Shown here: positions 45,851 to 59,068 of the stretch, piece by piece
Layout of the letters: each line of letters begins with the position of its first letter
How positions within the stretch are numbered: the first letter of the stretch is position 1
Assembly: GCA_015501585.1 (NCBI GenBank)
Contig: JADNRY010000211.1
Coordinates: 41,312-105,311, forward strand
DNA from: Rhodocollybia butyracea
Lineage: Eukaryota; Basidiomycota; Agaricomycetes; Agaricales; Omphalotaceae
DNA length: 64,000 nucleotides
Reading direction: 5' to 3'
Program-made: the position numbers and the translations under genes
The notes under the pieces: model-generated
Told to the model about the DNA's origin: nothing
What the model saw: only the letters and a program-made list of their open reading frames with translations
Databases searched by the model: none

Positions 45851-48850
45851 GAATCCAATGCCAAACTTGACCCAGAATAGACCCATGAAAAATCACTGAA
45901 AATCAGCGGGGTGCGATGGCTGAACAACGATGGAGTTTGAACCGTCGGACTGCACTGATTGAGGGTGAATCACCGACAATCACCGATGGGCGCCAACGAA
46001 CTTTCCTAGTCCGAGTATATAACTCCGACGTCGTGTCTCCAATCTTTCTTTATTATTAATGTTCTGGTCCACTATGTTGCCTCTGGTCTAGCTTCAGTTG
46101 CTAATCAAAATCTTGTTAAATCCTTGCAATTGGCCGAATATGTTTCCTTCATTCTGTTTGTTGATCAGAAATTGTAATTTTTGGATTTATGTCGCAGATG
46201 TTGAGCGAAATTAAGTCAATTTCAAAGGTACAAGCTTTGATAATAATTATATTCATGCTTGACTAACGTTCACAGAACTTTTTCAATCCCGCTCTCAACA
46301 GGTTAAGGTCTCGGCCCTCTAGGGAATGACGAGAACAGACCGCAGTGCTTTTCCAGCACGCGGTACCATTTACTCAGCTTCAGGCCTTCGAGGTTCAATC
46401 AACTCACAATCACGATTGACCAGCTTCAACATCCAGTCTTTACTCTTGTTTGGTATCATCAGCGCGACACTTAATTCCGCTGCTCTAACCACGTCCTTCC
46501 ACCTTCATGACTTCAGCATTCATCTTCCCGGACTTTTCTCAAATGTTCACTGTTCCGACCCTCTTCAAATTGAGGTTGATGGAAAGGTTGGGATGCTTCT
46601 GGCCGTTTGGAGATGAGGGATATGTGGAAGGAGGCGGAAAGATGAGAAAACAGACCACAGTGCTTTGCCAGCATGCGTTTTTCTTCGGAAACCAGGACAG
46701 CTGTAGGTTGCAATGTTTATCCAGCTCGCAGCATCTTTGGTTCATCGTGAGGAGTTGCATTGCAACATGTTTCACCCCATCTTCTCTCTGGATGGCTCTA
46801 GAGGTCGCCAAGTCAGGCTCTCGATGATTTCATGCCGGGCTGTATCTGCCATCGGAATCGACATTCCCAACTTGTCAGCTGTCCTTTCACAAAGGTCATT
46901 GGATTATTCTGTCTTTGCTAGTCTCACGTGTGAGCTAGTTCCGTGGAATTTGGCTTTTGTGGTCCCTCCCAGATCTGGCCCTGTTGATTTCACGGAACGA
47001 GTTTTACGACAGAAATTCTCGAGGAGTAGGAGTAGGAGTGGTGGACACGTTAGGATGGCGTCCGAGAAGGCCTGATAGCGCTGTGTTAACGTTTAGTAAG
47101 TACCTTGAAATTGGGGCATCACAATCTTGTTCTGTACCTCCTGGCTCCTGGGTTTGACTTAGCATATATGCTCACATCTTGTCTGCCAGTAGATGTTCAT
47201 CTTTCTTCTCTCAACACTCGTCCGACATGATCCAGTACCAACAGACACTGTCCCAATGTTTGCATCCGTGCCTTCCCTCAACGCTTGTGGAGTATCCATC
47301 CACCTTTGCATCACCTCCTCACACATACCATATTTGAAACGAACAAATATATCAGGACCATTTCCTTCGTTGGATTCGAACTCGGTTCCTTCACACATTG
47401 CTCCTGATTCGATGATTTGACCGTTGTTTTACTCAAATGGGTTTGATATTTGTTAGTATGGAATACATATGGTTTTTGGCCTGAAGGATATCAAACCTCT
47501 GAGAATAGTCACGGTGCTTATCCAGCACATCCATGTTTATTCGCCTCTGCGCTGTAGCCTATGGTAGCGATTGCCTATCTATATACAGCACATTCTGTAA
47601 TGTAAGCTGTCCTCTGCTACAAGTATCTCCTTAAGTCATTACACACCCACCTGTGAAGTCATTGTGTGACTATCGTTAAGTATCTTACCAAGGGCCCGGG
47701 GTCCACTCTGAGTACAAGGTAATTGTCACCCAAGTCCATGGCTGCAAAAGTTGGACCAGGCCAGGAGCTTGCCCTATACGAAGCAATGAGAAAGTTGATG
47801 GCAGGGGTGTCCATGGTACCAGTGTTGACAACAACCAACTTACCTTCTCTGATTTCGGCAATATACATATGCCTCTCTATCTACACAAATTCCTACTTAG
47901 ATACTTCAAGTTCATTGTAACTTGAAGTGGCAAAGTAGAGTAATCTACTTTGAGTACAGGACTCGTACCTGCCATGCGCTTGGCGCGATGGCCCACACTC
48001 GCAAGTTAGTGCAACAACAGGCTCCAATAGGACAATCGTTATCAAAGTGGAAAGGACATTCAGAATCGAGTGACTTTGAATCTGGGGCAACTAGACTTCT
48101 CCCACCACCTTTTGCCTACTCCCGGATAATTGACCATGCGTATACTTACGTGGCTGGAGATCCACCGTTGATAATGTTGTTGTTGGGGTATGGGGTCGAC
48201 GGTATTAAGGGTACAGAGAAATTGAAGTTGAATCAAGTGTTGACTGAGTGGAGCTAATAGTGATATTTTTTTTCAAATCCAGCAAGTTGTATCGAGTTGT
48301 ATCAAGCTAGCTAGCACTTGGAGCCAATACACAGGCTTTCATCCCTTGAAAGGCAGCTGGCCATCAATATATCTATCCCCAATGGTCAACTTTCTGCATA
48401 AAAGAAGATCATCTATGGTCTCATGTCCGCTTTCTCTTCAGTCTACTTTCTCTTCAATTGTCTTGCCTCAAAATCAACAATTGACTGAAGTGGAATTGTT
48501 AAGAATCAAGGCGTTTGCTCCCCAATCGTAGTACAATGCGTATGCCTGCGTGTTCTATTATGTAGTAAAAGAAGACTGAAGACACCCGATCACTAATCCT
48601 CATTCAGAATCCACCCGCAAGATATTACAAGTTGAGTATGTAGTTTATTGCAGATGGGCGACGTAGTACTTCTTAAGCTCTTACTGGTCCTTAAAAAATG
48701 AGATTAAACAGCCCTGCGCCGGATTTACAACATGACGCTTGGGCTATCCTGAAGGGACAGTATCTGGAAACAGATACGTAGGTCTTTCCAGCTATATTAT
48801 AATTTGGGCCCAGCTACGTAACTTACTTTTCTAAATAGATTTTCTAAGCT
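45851..48850. other. gene-poor region
   Basis: No gene recognised. GAGTATATAACTCCGACG at about 46013 looks like a TATA box. A phrase AGAACAGACCGCAGTGCTTTTCCAGCA (46329) recurs diverged at about 46645 and 47510. On the minus strand 47659..47868 encodes 69 residues with coding-like composition (SSWPGPTFAAMDLGDNYLVL) that I cannot place, and plus 47985..48257 is open for 90 codons. Both are weak candidates. Confidence 0.4.
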
Positions 48851-51807
48851 CTACTTACGTTGCTTAAGATGAGCCAAGTTCCGCCAGTCAGCGACGGCTT
48901 TGCGGAAGAAGCGCCTGGTTTCCGCACTCTTACTCTCCTCCTTCTGGTCATAATTCTTCCCATTTCCATCCGACAACATCAATTCCCTCAAAAGCCACTC
49001 CCGTCCAAACCGCCTCTCCATGCGTTCCCAGAGAAGCCAGAGGCATGTAAGCGACGAAGGCGGGTTGGCAGGGTCGTGCTAGATGTATAGGGTGGGATGT
49101 GGGGGGGATACGATGTGGTAGAATTGAGAAGTGAACGCGAGTCGGACGGCCGATGCACATAGGAAGGCAAAACGGACCTGACACCTCGATACTTTGGTGA
49201 CGTAAGGAAAGCGCGCATGAGGCTGACGTAGAGTGGGAGGTCGGGTGTAGGAAGGTCTGTGTCCGTCCTTGGAGAAGGCGACGAAAGAGGGGTGGATTCT
49301 AGCAAAAGTTCGGTTCAGTATTCATAGAAAAAAAAGAAAGTGGAACGGAACGTGAACTCACCACTCCCGTTAACAGCGCTCACATCTTCGGTTTCGGTTT
49401 CATTAGTCAACGCACGAAGCAAGCGATGATCTTTCTCCCTCTCCCTTCCGGATTCTATCTCTTTCTCTCCAGCCCGATCTTCGCTCTTGATGCCACCCTC
49501 CAGTCTCTCCAGTACAACCCACACCTGGCCCTCCTCCCCATTCCACGCCCACCACCTAGCCATCTCTGTATAATGGTATATCGTAGGTGAGAGACGTAGT
49601 GAGAGGAGGGTACGGAGGATGTGGGTTGGGGAGTGGATGGGTGATTGGAGCGCAAACTGTGGCTTTCTCCGAGAATGGTACGTCGCATGCATTAATTTAA
49701 CAATGAAAGGCGTGAAGCATTCTGCGATAATGGGAAGATGGCTTTGGATGGACCGGTTGGAGGCAGAGAATTCTCCTTCAACTTTGGTTGTAGAGGGTGG
49801 CTCGTCAGAATACAATTTTGTCTGCACATCTCGTTTAACTTGCTCCAACTCATTTTCTGCACTCTTTTCGCTTTCTTCTTCAACTTTCTCCACATTCGTA
49901 CTCGCATACGCCACTAACTCATCCCACAACAAGCCCAACGCACGCGGGGTTGACGCCAGATACGCAACAGACTGCCAAACAAGGGAGATGTGTAGACGGT
50001 GGGGAAGAGATGGGGAAAGAATGTAGTTCGACGGCGTATGCGTTGGATTTTATCTGAGGGTTGGGTTAAAGGGACAAACGTTATCGACGTAGGAAGGGAG
50101 GATAACGTGGATATGTAAAAATGTGCTTCGGGGGTGGAATACTCTTCAGAGGTCATATTTACCGCCTCGAGTACATGATGCCTAGGAACACCCTGAAGAT
50201 GAAAAAAAGTATGGAACAGCCGTAGAAGGGCACGGTGTGCGGGACGACCAATAGGCGGAAGACTCTGGGTCTCCGACAAACCCGCGTCCTTGAACCCTTG
50301 ACTATACGCACTCCCATAGGATGTACTCGCCAACCGAAAGAGTAACACCATATGTGCGAATAGGAGATGCGATATTGCACGATAAGATGCGGATTCCGTA
50401 CCACTACGCACGGAAAGACGGGTGGTCCGCGTGAAGAGGAGAGTGAGCGCATTGATACGTGTAGGGGAAGAAGCGCGGAGATAAATATAATGAGTATAAA
50501 AGCGGACTAAATCTGCTGTGGATGGGAAATGCGTGGGGTCGGAGGAGAGGAGGGCGCGTGCGAGAGTACGGAGGGCACGTGGAAGAGAGGACCAGTCTAT
50601 ACAAGGTTTCGAGGTGGCTTTCGCCTGGAAGGGTTCGCCCGACTGCTCGCCCTCTCTTGCCTGCTTCCATTGAGCGATTTTAGTGTCCACCACATGCTTG
50701 ATCCACTCGATACGTCGATGGTACCCATCGAAAGGCTCTTGACGTTGGAATGGCTTGGCTAAAAGCATGTCATATGTTCTGAGCGGAATTGCGGATGCAA
50801 TATCATTTGCGGACTCCGCGGTTGGGTCTGGGAACAATGATACAGCTTCCACTCCATGACCTGCTGCAACAAGGTGCCGGACAGCAGTAAAGTACAACCG
50901 CTGGAGCTCAAACGGGTCTTCCTTAACAATTTCTTCGTATAGGCGAAAAAAATTTGACGGAAAAATCTGGAGGTGCGTATTTGAATATGCGGGGCAGGAG
51001 ATGTCGTACACAGAAAGCAAGGTAACCTTTAGACGCAAGGAGAAGGGCTAGTTCGGAGAGTGCCTCAGGGAGAATGGGGGACTTTCTGAGGTAGGGGATT
51101 AGCAGAGGGAATAAAGCATGATCGTAAGAATATGGAGGATAGTATTGCATCCAGAGGAGAAAGTCGTTGCCGGAGACGGCAGCGCGTTCGAAGAGGGAAG
51201 AAGGAGGGATGGTCACGTGGAGAGCACGTAGATCGTGAAGGAGACGGAGAGCTGCAGGATAAAACGTCATTAGAGGGAAGCTGGAAAAGCATTTCATGCA
51301 ATGCTTGGATCGAGGGTGGAGTCAGTGGGGGCGTGGGAGACTCTGAGTACTCTCCATACTCGGGAGATAAAATCGACTCGAAACCAAAAATCGGAATAAT
51401 CCGGAGATGGAAAAGCCACGGACTTGCGATTTTTGTCGGTTGCATTGCCCATTGGATCTCGAGACGTTCCTCTCGACGCAGGAGAGGCAAAACTTTTTCC
51501 GCAAGAGATGGTTGTCTGTGAAGTGTTGGTACACACCTGTAGCGAGAAAAAGAAAAACTTGCCCTTTCTGAACCATGGCTAGACCATACCCGAATGGTTT
51601 AAGCTCCTCGGTTCTTGCTTTTCGCGCTTGTTCTTTCTCTTTCTCTTCCTTTCTCTTTCTGCCATTTTTTCCTGCTGTTGATTTAAATTGGATTCCCCGT
51701 CTCCACTCTTCCCTCTGCGTCTTGCTTCTACGATAAAATGAAGCGTAGTTTCTCTCCTGTGCGATTGTTCCTGCTCGTAATCGCGTAAGACGCAATGCGG
51801 CGAGCAT
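48851..51807 (-). CDS. large helical protein, probably mitochondrial, function unknown
   Basis: Multi-exon gene. It starts MLAALRLTRLRAGTIAQERN at 51807, a basic amphipathic N-terminus typical of mitochondrial import, then a Lys/Glu-rich segment. The main exon (about 50983-49940) is alpha-helical and leucine-rich (YTHYIYLRAS, RALLRLFHTFFHLQGVPRHH), reminiscent of helical-repeat (PPR-like) organellar RNA proteins, but no repeat consensus could be confirmed. The C-terminus is HDPANPPSSLTCLWLLWERM then RRFGREWLLRELM, ending KQRK at 48851. Introns include about 51025-50983 and one ending near 49307. One missing base in an A run near 50046 shifts the frame before LVWQSVAYLASTPRALGLLW. Intron boundaries in the first third are uncertain. 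Confidence 0.6.
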
Positions 51808-51874
51808 TCGACATGGGAATAAAGCAAGGACACTTGGTAAACTGTAGTAAGCGCTTATTGAGAACAAGCGCTCA
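51808..51874. promoter_or_regulatory. 67-base divergent spacer
   Basis: Start codons of the mitochondrial-protein candidate and the PIG-U gene face away from each other 67 bases apart. No TATA box is evident. An upstream in-frame ATG at 51867 for the minus gene would make the spacer 7 bases. Confidence 0.45.
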
Positions 51875-53609
51875 ATGCCCTCTTTTCGTAGACTGCAACT
51901 GAGAGAAACTCTAGTAGCCTGTATTGCTATTCGTCTGCTCCTTGGAACATTTATATCTCCCAGCTGGATTAGCCATGGACCTGGTTTACTTAGCGTTTCA
52001 TCCCCACTGACAAGTTTTGAGAGTTTGAAGAGGGATTATGGCTGTATCAGAATGGGATGAAAGGTATCTATGAAGGTGGAGTTTTTTCGCCACGTAAGTT
52101 TTCTAGTATTTTCTGTGCATGAATCCTATGCTTTACCAGTTCTGTAGTCTCCTCTTTATATCCCGGTCAATTACCTCCGTCTCCCTTTCTTATTTAACCT
52201 CTTCGGCGAAGATTCCTTTCGGCAGCTTTGTACACTGGCGTGGACGTATTTGCGGCTTATGCATTGGTTAGAATATGGACGGCACGGCAACGGAAACAAA
52301 CTCTGTCATCAGAGTCGACCGAATCGAAATCATCCCTGCTCATTATTATTTATACTCTAAACCCGCTCATTATTCTCCCCTCTTTGGCGCGTTCTACGAG
52401 TAGCGTGGATAATGCAGTGCTTTTGACAGCCATCTGTCTAGCCTGTGAGTGGAGCACATCGGAAGTCGCGTCTCCTGCACACAAAGAAACTGAAGTTTCT
52501 TCTCCGTCATTAACCGACAAAGTAGATCAGGCCACGCCCCCGTTCGCTTTGGGGCACTCTTTTTTCTCGCTCTGCGTACCCATCTCTCTATAGACGCGCT
52601 CATCCTCGTGCCGCCTATGTTCATGCTCATCTTCAGCTCACCTGCGAGTCGACTACGGCGTCCCGGCCTTTCAAGTATGCTCAAAAATACGATCGCCCTT
52701 ACTCATTCCTACGGCAAGATTTCGTTGAAATATCACTGTTCATATTACTATGGACGGCACTTGCTGCGTATGCACGTACGTGTGCCGGAGATTGGAAGTG
52801 GGTTTGGCAGACTTGGGGTGCTAGGTGAGCTTCTACTTCCGGGCTTCTGTGATACCGCTGATGAGGTTGTCTCGCTATCTCTTCGACTTCCTGATTCACA
52901 CGAATAGTCTGACTCTCCCTTCGCTCACCCCCAATCCCGGCGTATGGTGGTACTTTTTTACAGAGATGTTTGATCATTTCAGACCGTTCTTTTTGATGGT
53001 GTTCTCGGTAGGCATTTCCTTCCCCTTCGACGTTTGCACTAACGCTCGGAATTAATTTAGCTGCACCTCCTGTTATATGTCGCTCCAATCTGTATCAAGT
53101 TCCAGTGAGTAATTTCCCGGCCAAACGCTGACCACTATTAATGGTGCACACATTTACTCGCAGCACGACCCTCTCTATTCCATCTTCATCCTGATTGGCA
53201 TACTTGCAACTCTGAAGCCTTACCCACCCTATCTGACCATGGTCTGTTTGTAGGCATGTGGTTGTGATGTCGGAGGTTCATCCTTGTAAGTCTCCAGTAT
53301 CTTCGCCTTGGTAGATTTGTTCTCATTTGTTCGTTTTACTCAGACCTTCGCCATCCCCTCCTACTCTCCTTACTCTTTTACACTCCTCTCTCCTACAACC
53401 GCTCTTTGCGCACCTATGGCTTACGCATGGAACGGCAATGCAACTTTTATTATGCGAGTACATTGGTTGGGGCATGTGCCGGAGGCTTAGGGATTGTTGA
53501 TTCAATATGGCTGGGTTACGAATCGCAGTTGAAAAGGGGGAGAGTAGAAACGAAGCCTTGGAGGAAAAGGAGGTTGTCACGCAACAATAATCTTGAAATG
53601 TGTATGTAA
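51875..53609 (+). CDS. PIGU: GPI transamidase subunit PIG-U (Gab1/Cdc91-like)
   Basis: Multi-pass ER membrane subunit of the GPI transamidase that attaches GPI anchors to proteins. Family landmarks: N-terminal hydrophobic IRLLLGTFISP with SSPLTSFESLK; GIYEGGVFSP; TLNPLIILPSLARSTSSVDN; the signature LTPNPGVWWYFFTEMFDHF then RPFFLMVFS; HDPLYSIFILIGILATLKPY before the last exon; and NFYYASTLVGACAGGLGIVD near the C-terminus. Introns include about 52096-52147, 53105-53162 and about 53287-53341. At least three single-base deletions interrupt the frame: near 52030 (after FESLK) and two near 53430-53450. Each restores family sequence if one base is added, so I read it as a functional gene with consensus errors. 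Confidence 0.8.
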
Positions 53610-53764
53610 AAAATTCGATACAACGTTCCGGCGCATCACGAACACTCGAGCATAACGAGGGACACGAGGGAACACGGTGAAAGCGAGCAACTCACACATT
53701 CGTGCTCATTATCATACCTATACAGATATAGATTACTTTTGACGAAACCTAGGGAGGCACTACA

Positions 53765-54922
53765 TTATACATCTGCCATAGGTACATCCTCCGAAGCTTG
53801 GACAGCTGCATTGCCGACGCACGCATTTCAGAATTTTTTTGTTTCATAACAGTGATCGCCTCGGGAAGGAGCTGCTCTGTTTGTACGCAGACTCTGATTC
53901 GACCGAGAATATGAACCAATCCCGAATCCTACTCAGCTCGACCATATCCTTGAACTCGGGTCACGCAAAGACTTCCCGAGAGACGGTGTCGTTGCGCATG
54001 CCTTTCTTGTCAATTTTCACAACACCTAAAGGTAACGTGAGCATCACGAACTTTTAAGGCAATATACTGTACTGACCTTCTTATCAACTTTGACAGCACC
54101 AGCTGAGAACACCTTTGCAAAACTCGTCTGCGCGTTCGATGGGATGGGGATTTGATGATGATATTAGGATGAAGACGTATGTTGCAGTCGCTACAGACTC
54201 CATTTGCATGTACACTTCCGATATTTTTGACTGCATGTAAAGTCATGTCCACTGCCTGCCCAGGCCGTAGTTTAGCGAGAACGATGTCCTTAGTCGTCGG
54301 TCCAACGTCTGTCATCCTGTCAGACTGTTCACCGACAGGGATCCATTGGAGATGACCAGAGAGCAATTGGTGATTGATATACAAGTCATCGTCTGAGGGA
54401 TTAGGATTTGTGGTCAAAGAAGACTTGTTGAAAGCAGGATTTTGTGAGCACTCGAGGTGTAACTTGAATTCGAGCGTATTACGGTCTGTTGGTGTATCAC
54501 CATCTTTCCGAGAATCCAGCAGCGCCGGATCAACGTTAAGCGGGATGAGACCAAGGCGATGAGCAAGAATCTCATCGTGGATGACGGTAGTGTTGTTGAA
54601 AACGTATACATGCTCAATGGCGAGTGTCGGAACTTCTGCAATCATGATTCGTTGAAAGCATTGGCGATACTGGCATCTACACCAACGAGATCGAATTCTA
54701 TCGAGCGCTGTGAGAGTCGCTGCACTTGTACTGTCAACTTCTACCCTGGCACATCTCAGTACAAGGTCAATAAGAAAAGGGTCTGTGGTTTCGCACCCTC
54801 TTAAACTTTTCGAGGTCCCAACTATTGTCTTCGTTTGGATAGTGTCCAGGGAATTCTGAATCTGCGACATTGGATATACGCTCTGCGCCAATACCAACGA
54901 GCCTACGAGGGTTGACGTCCAT
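53765..54922 (-). CDS. RPC40: RNA polymerase I/III subunit AC40 (RPAC1)
   Basis: Alpha-like assembly subunit shared by RNA polymerases I and III. It starts MDVNPRRLVGIGAERISNVA at 54922. Clear landmarks: IEFDLVGVDASIANAF, RIMIAEVPTLAIEHVYVFNN, DEILAHRLGLIPLNVDP, INHQLLSGHLQWIPVGEQ, LRPGQAVDMTLHAVKNIGSVHA, LHPNIIIKSP, RNDTVSREVF, and the end DVPMADV with TAA at 53765. These are in several frames. Missing bases occur near 54655, four within about 100 bases near 54130-54225, and more toward the 3' end. AC40 is essential in fungi, so consensus error is likelier than loss. It is convergent with PIG-U, 155 bases apart. Confidence 0.85.
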
Positions 54923-55486
54923 GGTAAAAAATTATGCACACGTGACGGAAACGCGATCAGCACTCAGTGACAGTAGTCCAAATTCTCCCCTCTCAAACCC
55001 CATAAGAAACGAGCCTCAACAAACCCCCTTCCTCCACCGATCTTAACATAACAACTGTCTGAAGTTCATTGGTACACCAGCTCCAGCCTGAAGGTTTCTG
55101 CCCCTTGGGCCCGTGAAAATTCGCGTTAACTTATTTCTCAAAACCTGCGCTATCAACACCGATTGCATGAGTTTAACTGCCAGCCCGTCGTAATATATAC
55201 TTATACTACACAAGCCGCAAACTGATATCATCTCATCGAGTCATAGCATGCACGAGAGTCCCACCCGCGGGTGACCACTTTCCGCGTCCAGGCATGCGAC
55301 GCAAACCTAGACCCTTGGCTCGTTCGTGCTAACTTGAACGACTTGCTGACAGTGTTCAAATGATAACAGTATCGATACCAATTTTGAAATAATGATAACT
55401 TGTATTTGGGTCCTTCCACAGAGTTGTTGAACTAGGATAATACACAACTTAAGTTAAAGGAGAGTGTACAGGAAAGAAAGTTGTTG
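54923..55486. other. intergenic
   Basis: AC40 upstream region and 3' flank of the SCP2 gene. Nothing else recognised. Confidence 0.45.
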
Positions 55487-56166
55487 TTAAGAAAGTAGCA
55501 TGGGATGGGCGCTGAACTGGGCAAGAAACCAAACTTAAAGCTTAGATTTGGATTTTGTGCTCTGCACACCGGTTATTACGGTAGATCGCATGGACCAGGG
55601 TATGAACGAACCTTTAGTATGCCGTCCAGCTTGGTTGCGAGCATGATGTTGCCCTTGGTCTTCAATTTTCCTGTCATGAAAGCCTTCTGCCCGGAGAGCT
55701 GAACGAAGCGAAAAGATTATGAGTACCATACTGACCTAGAGGAACAGCACATCGCACCTTGCCAGATGCGAGATCAGTAAATGTCTCGTCTTCCATAGTA
55801 ATCGTCACATCAGCTTTGGATCCTGCTGGGGCTGGTCCCTTGGTCACCTTGCCTGCCTTCTTGAGGTCAATTGTCCAGATAGCTTCTTTGGCTGCAGGTG
55901 ATGGACCCAATGGTTTCGTGATGACGATAACAAAGACGCCGTTGGTCTATTGAAATAGGTGAGGTTTATGGAAGAAAAAGCTTCGTAGCTAACCTTTTTA
56001 ATTTGCGAGGTTTTCTCAGCAGACGAGAAGGCCTCAAAGGCGGCACCAAGTTCACTAACAAGCTCGGAGGACTTGTAGTAGTTGATAAATGAGCAAATTT
56101 TGACACAGAGGAGCTGGGTAATTGAATACCGACCTTGAATCCTGCAACTTTGAGATCCTCAGTCAT
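55487..56166 (-). CDS. SCP2 sterol-carrier domain protein
   Basis: Complete 138-residue protein from five exons, all phase 0: 56166..56134, 56071..55994, 55946..55758, 55698..55612, 55516..55487. It is a single SCP2 domain like yeast-type oleate-induced POX18 proteins, which bind lipids and often act in peroxisomes. Seen: VFVIVITKPLG, WTIDLKKAGKVTKGPAPAGS, ADVTITMEDETFTDLASGK, LSGQKAFMTGKLKTKGNIML then ATKLDGILK. The predicted C-terminus FSAHPMLLS does not end in a canonical SKL-type peroxisome signal, so location is open, or the last exon is misplaced. No frame errors, unlike its neighbours. Confidence 0.9.
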
Positions 56167-56350
56167 TGTGTGAGAGCGTAAAGTTGATGGTTAGTGTTCA
56201 ACGTTCAAGCCGTGGCTTCAAAGATTTAGAATGAGCAGTACTATGAGTAGCAATTAAGTAGCATGTGAATTCAATCGGCACCTGTGTCACCGAGTCACGT
56301 GCGGTTAAACCCTAACCTAGGGATACTCATCCTCGTCTTGTTCAACCTTG

Positions 56351-59068
56351 ATGTCCAGCGAGACCAGCGTATTCAGGACCGTCATGTATCGCGTAAAGGC
56401 GGTTCCAAAAAATGTTTGAACGCACTTCAATATCTCCAGATACCACGGTAAACGCAAGCTCAAGCGAGGGACTTTTTTCGGGAGTGCTCAATTATGTGAC
56501 TACAGAAGTTGGCAGCTTTATCACAAATGCTACTGGAGGAGTCATCACTGTGCAAGTATCTCTTATTTTGCTTCCTATCCTTTATGACGCGTTTTTATCC
56601 TTCAGAATACCGGATCAAGCTCAAGACGCGTAAAATACGAGAAGGGTAGCGATGGCCAAGTCAGACTGAGGAAGAAGAAACGGACAAAGCAATGGGCAGA
56701 CAATGTTGAACGCGAGAGAATCTCGGAACAACTCGCCCCAAACTCAGAGGAACATTCAGGTTGGTAAATCCAATGTATCTTGTGTAAAAAGTTACTCAAG
56801 TGACGCATGGCCCTAGCAGTCCTTCTGAGTCCAACGCCGATGAAATGCAATCACCAGTAAAGGAACCGCCGAAGCCTACGATGCCTGGCTCCCTTTTCCC
56901 GCGTTCGCCGTCTCTGATGCCGGGTCATGACGATAGGGACGAACCGCGTGTGGGTTGGGATTTTGGATTTCGAGGGATTGAAGCTGGGCCTTCGTCTGCG
57001 CCTGTACTCAAGTCGCCATTTCGACCGCCTCTTGTATCATCCGTCAAGGAGGCTGTCACGAAATTCCGTACAGATACAGATGTAAATCCAAATCTGCTCC
57101 TGCCCTCACCTCCGCGTCGGAAAGGAAAAGAAAAAGAAATTATCGATGTCAACGAGGATGAAGACGACTGGCTGATGCCTCCTCCTCGTAGCACCCACCG
57201 GAATCCCGTAGACGGTGATACGTCTCGAGTTATACATGTCAAGGGTAAGGAAAGAGAGCTATCGGAAGCCATGGAGGAACACAGACGAAAAGAGAGGCGA
57301 TGGGAACGCGATAGAGACAAGCACTTTCTTTCCGACAATGGGGAAATCAGCCAAGAGCAGGATCACGACAAGGAAAAGATCCGGAAACTGGAGGAGGAGG
57401 TCGAACGGCTGAAAGAAGAGCTACGTAGGCGACCTGTGCCGGGTTCTACCTTTCCACCTCCACCTCCACCGCCTCCTCCACCACCACCACCTTTGGCACT
57501 TTCCCTTACCGCACCCACCACTTCAGCGCCGTTTGCCTATGTTCGTGCTGCGCTTAAGCACGCCCCTACCCCAAAAGAAGCGCCGATAAATCCTCCACGA
57601 AGGCACGGACAGCCAACTGTAGGGATCACCGCCGATAAAATGGCCGCGTTCCTTAACGAAATGAAGCAGTACGGCTGAGAAAAGTAGGCAGTCAATCGAG
57701 TTTGGGGAAAAGTACCAGTGATATCAGTCGGAGAGATAGCTTTGGAGACGATGACAGCCGGAGCTTGGAAAGAAGCCGGCTCAGTATCAGCGATCTGAGG
57801 ATGAGACGAGAGAGCAGGGATGATGACCCTGCAGCTGGTCCTTCATCCGCTCCAACTCGAGATCCCAGTTTCGCTAGTACGCGTAGCGTTCATAGTAGCG
57901 GTGAAGGTGATACTTCGACATTATCCCAGCGGAAGCGAAAGAGGATGGGGAGTGAAACTGAACCTCAAGAGGAGATTGACGTGGAGGATTTGAGCATTCA
58001 AATACGTGAGTACATTGTTAACTTGCGTCACCATCATCTTCTCAAATCTTTACAGAAAAATTTCGTCAAAGCAAGCTTAGAAACCTTAAGCAAAGACGAA
58101 CTTTGCAGAATAACGATTCTGATGCAAGCTTCGCCTCTACACCGACTCAATATTCCTGTCCTCCTGGTACCTCTCAGCCAGAAGTATTGTCTTTTGTTCT
58201 GCCTCCAGGCACGTCTTTCCCAAGCCGTGCATGGGGATCTAATTCTACCAAATTTTATCCTGATAATGGTACATCCGCCTCATCTTCCTCAGCACCAGTG
58301 CCAATTGACACCCCGTCTCTTTGCTCAGACAACGGTGCAGAGATGGATCCGGAACACTCTGGACATGACATGGCCAGTAGTAGCACACCACCATCGACAC
58401 CTCCTGGGGTCGACACAAACTACTCTGCACATATTTATGACGTAGAAGTCGACACGTCAGATGTCCATCGCGAGTCAGGCCCATCAATGGAAAAGCCGAG
58501 CCAGAGATCAACTCCTCATCCTTCCGTGTACACAGCAGCGAAACGTGTCCCGGCTTCACCCCTTCCAAATCCGTCGCCGAGGAAACCCATACCTCCACGA
58601 CGGGGGACTAAGGCAAGTATCAGCCCTACGGAGGATATGAGGCCACCGACCCCACATCTTGACAGCGTGCAAGTATCCAGGCTAGAGGACGATGACGAGG
58701 ATCCATTGTCATTACAGTTCGATCGCGACATGTACATCCCTGTCTCAACATCTAATCGACCTCGGCGTCGAAGGTCGACACTAGACGAGGAGCTCCGAGC
58801 TGCACATAAATCCTCGCTTATGAAGGAACCAGAGCCGGATTGGGGTGCTTCCGACGATATTGATGAGCTTGAGCTGGATAGTGGGATATATACTGGTACA
58901 GGTACTCATTCAACAAACCGCGGTTTCTTAGCTCATGGGGGCGCAGGCGGTGTCCCAGTATGGATGGGCGAGGGTTACGTTTCGGGCGTCAGTTCTGCTG
59001 GGGAGGAGGATCTGGGAAGTAGGATGCGAATATCAACGAAGCCACCGATGGTGATGAGAGGACGCTAG
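56351..59068 (+). CDS. disordered polyproline protein with a possible WH2 motif
   Basis: Long low-complexity protein, not assigned to a family. It starts at ATG 56351 or 56412. Exons run to about 56551, from 56612 to about 56764, from about 56817 to about 58004, and 58058..59068. Features in order: basic VRLRKKKRTKQWADNV; Ser/Pro-rich linker; acidic IIDVNEDEDDW; coiled coil KIRKLEEEVERLKEELRRR; a run of 13 prolines; then ITADKMAAFLNEMKQY and RLRKV, which looks like an actin-binding WH2 motif (amphipathic helix plus LRKV). The WH2-like reading needs one extra base near 57672; as written the frame stops at 57678 and the rest is in another frame. The C-terminal 450 residues or so are Ser/Pro/Asp-rich. 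A role in actin regulation is inferred only. Confidence 0.6.

Noticed and set aside
49619..50026. 135-codon plus-strand frame
   Set aside because: Antisense to the coding exon of the predicted mitochondrial protein.
56925..57338. 137-codon minus-strand frame
   Set aside because: Antisense shadow of the Ser/Pro-rich exon on the plus strand.
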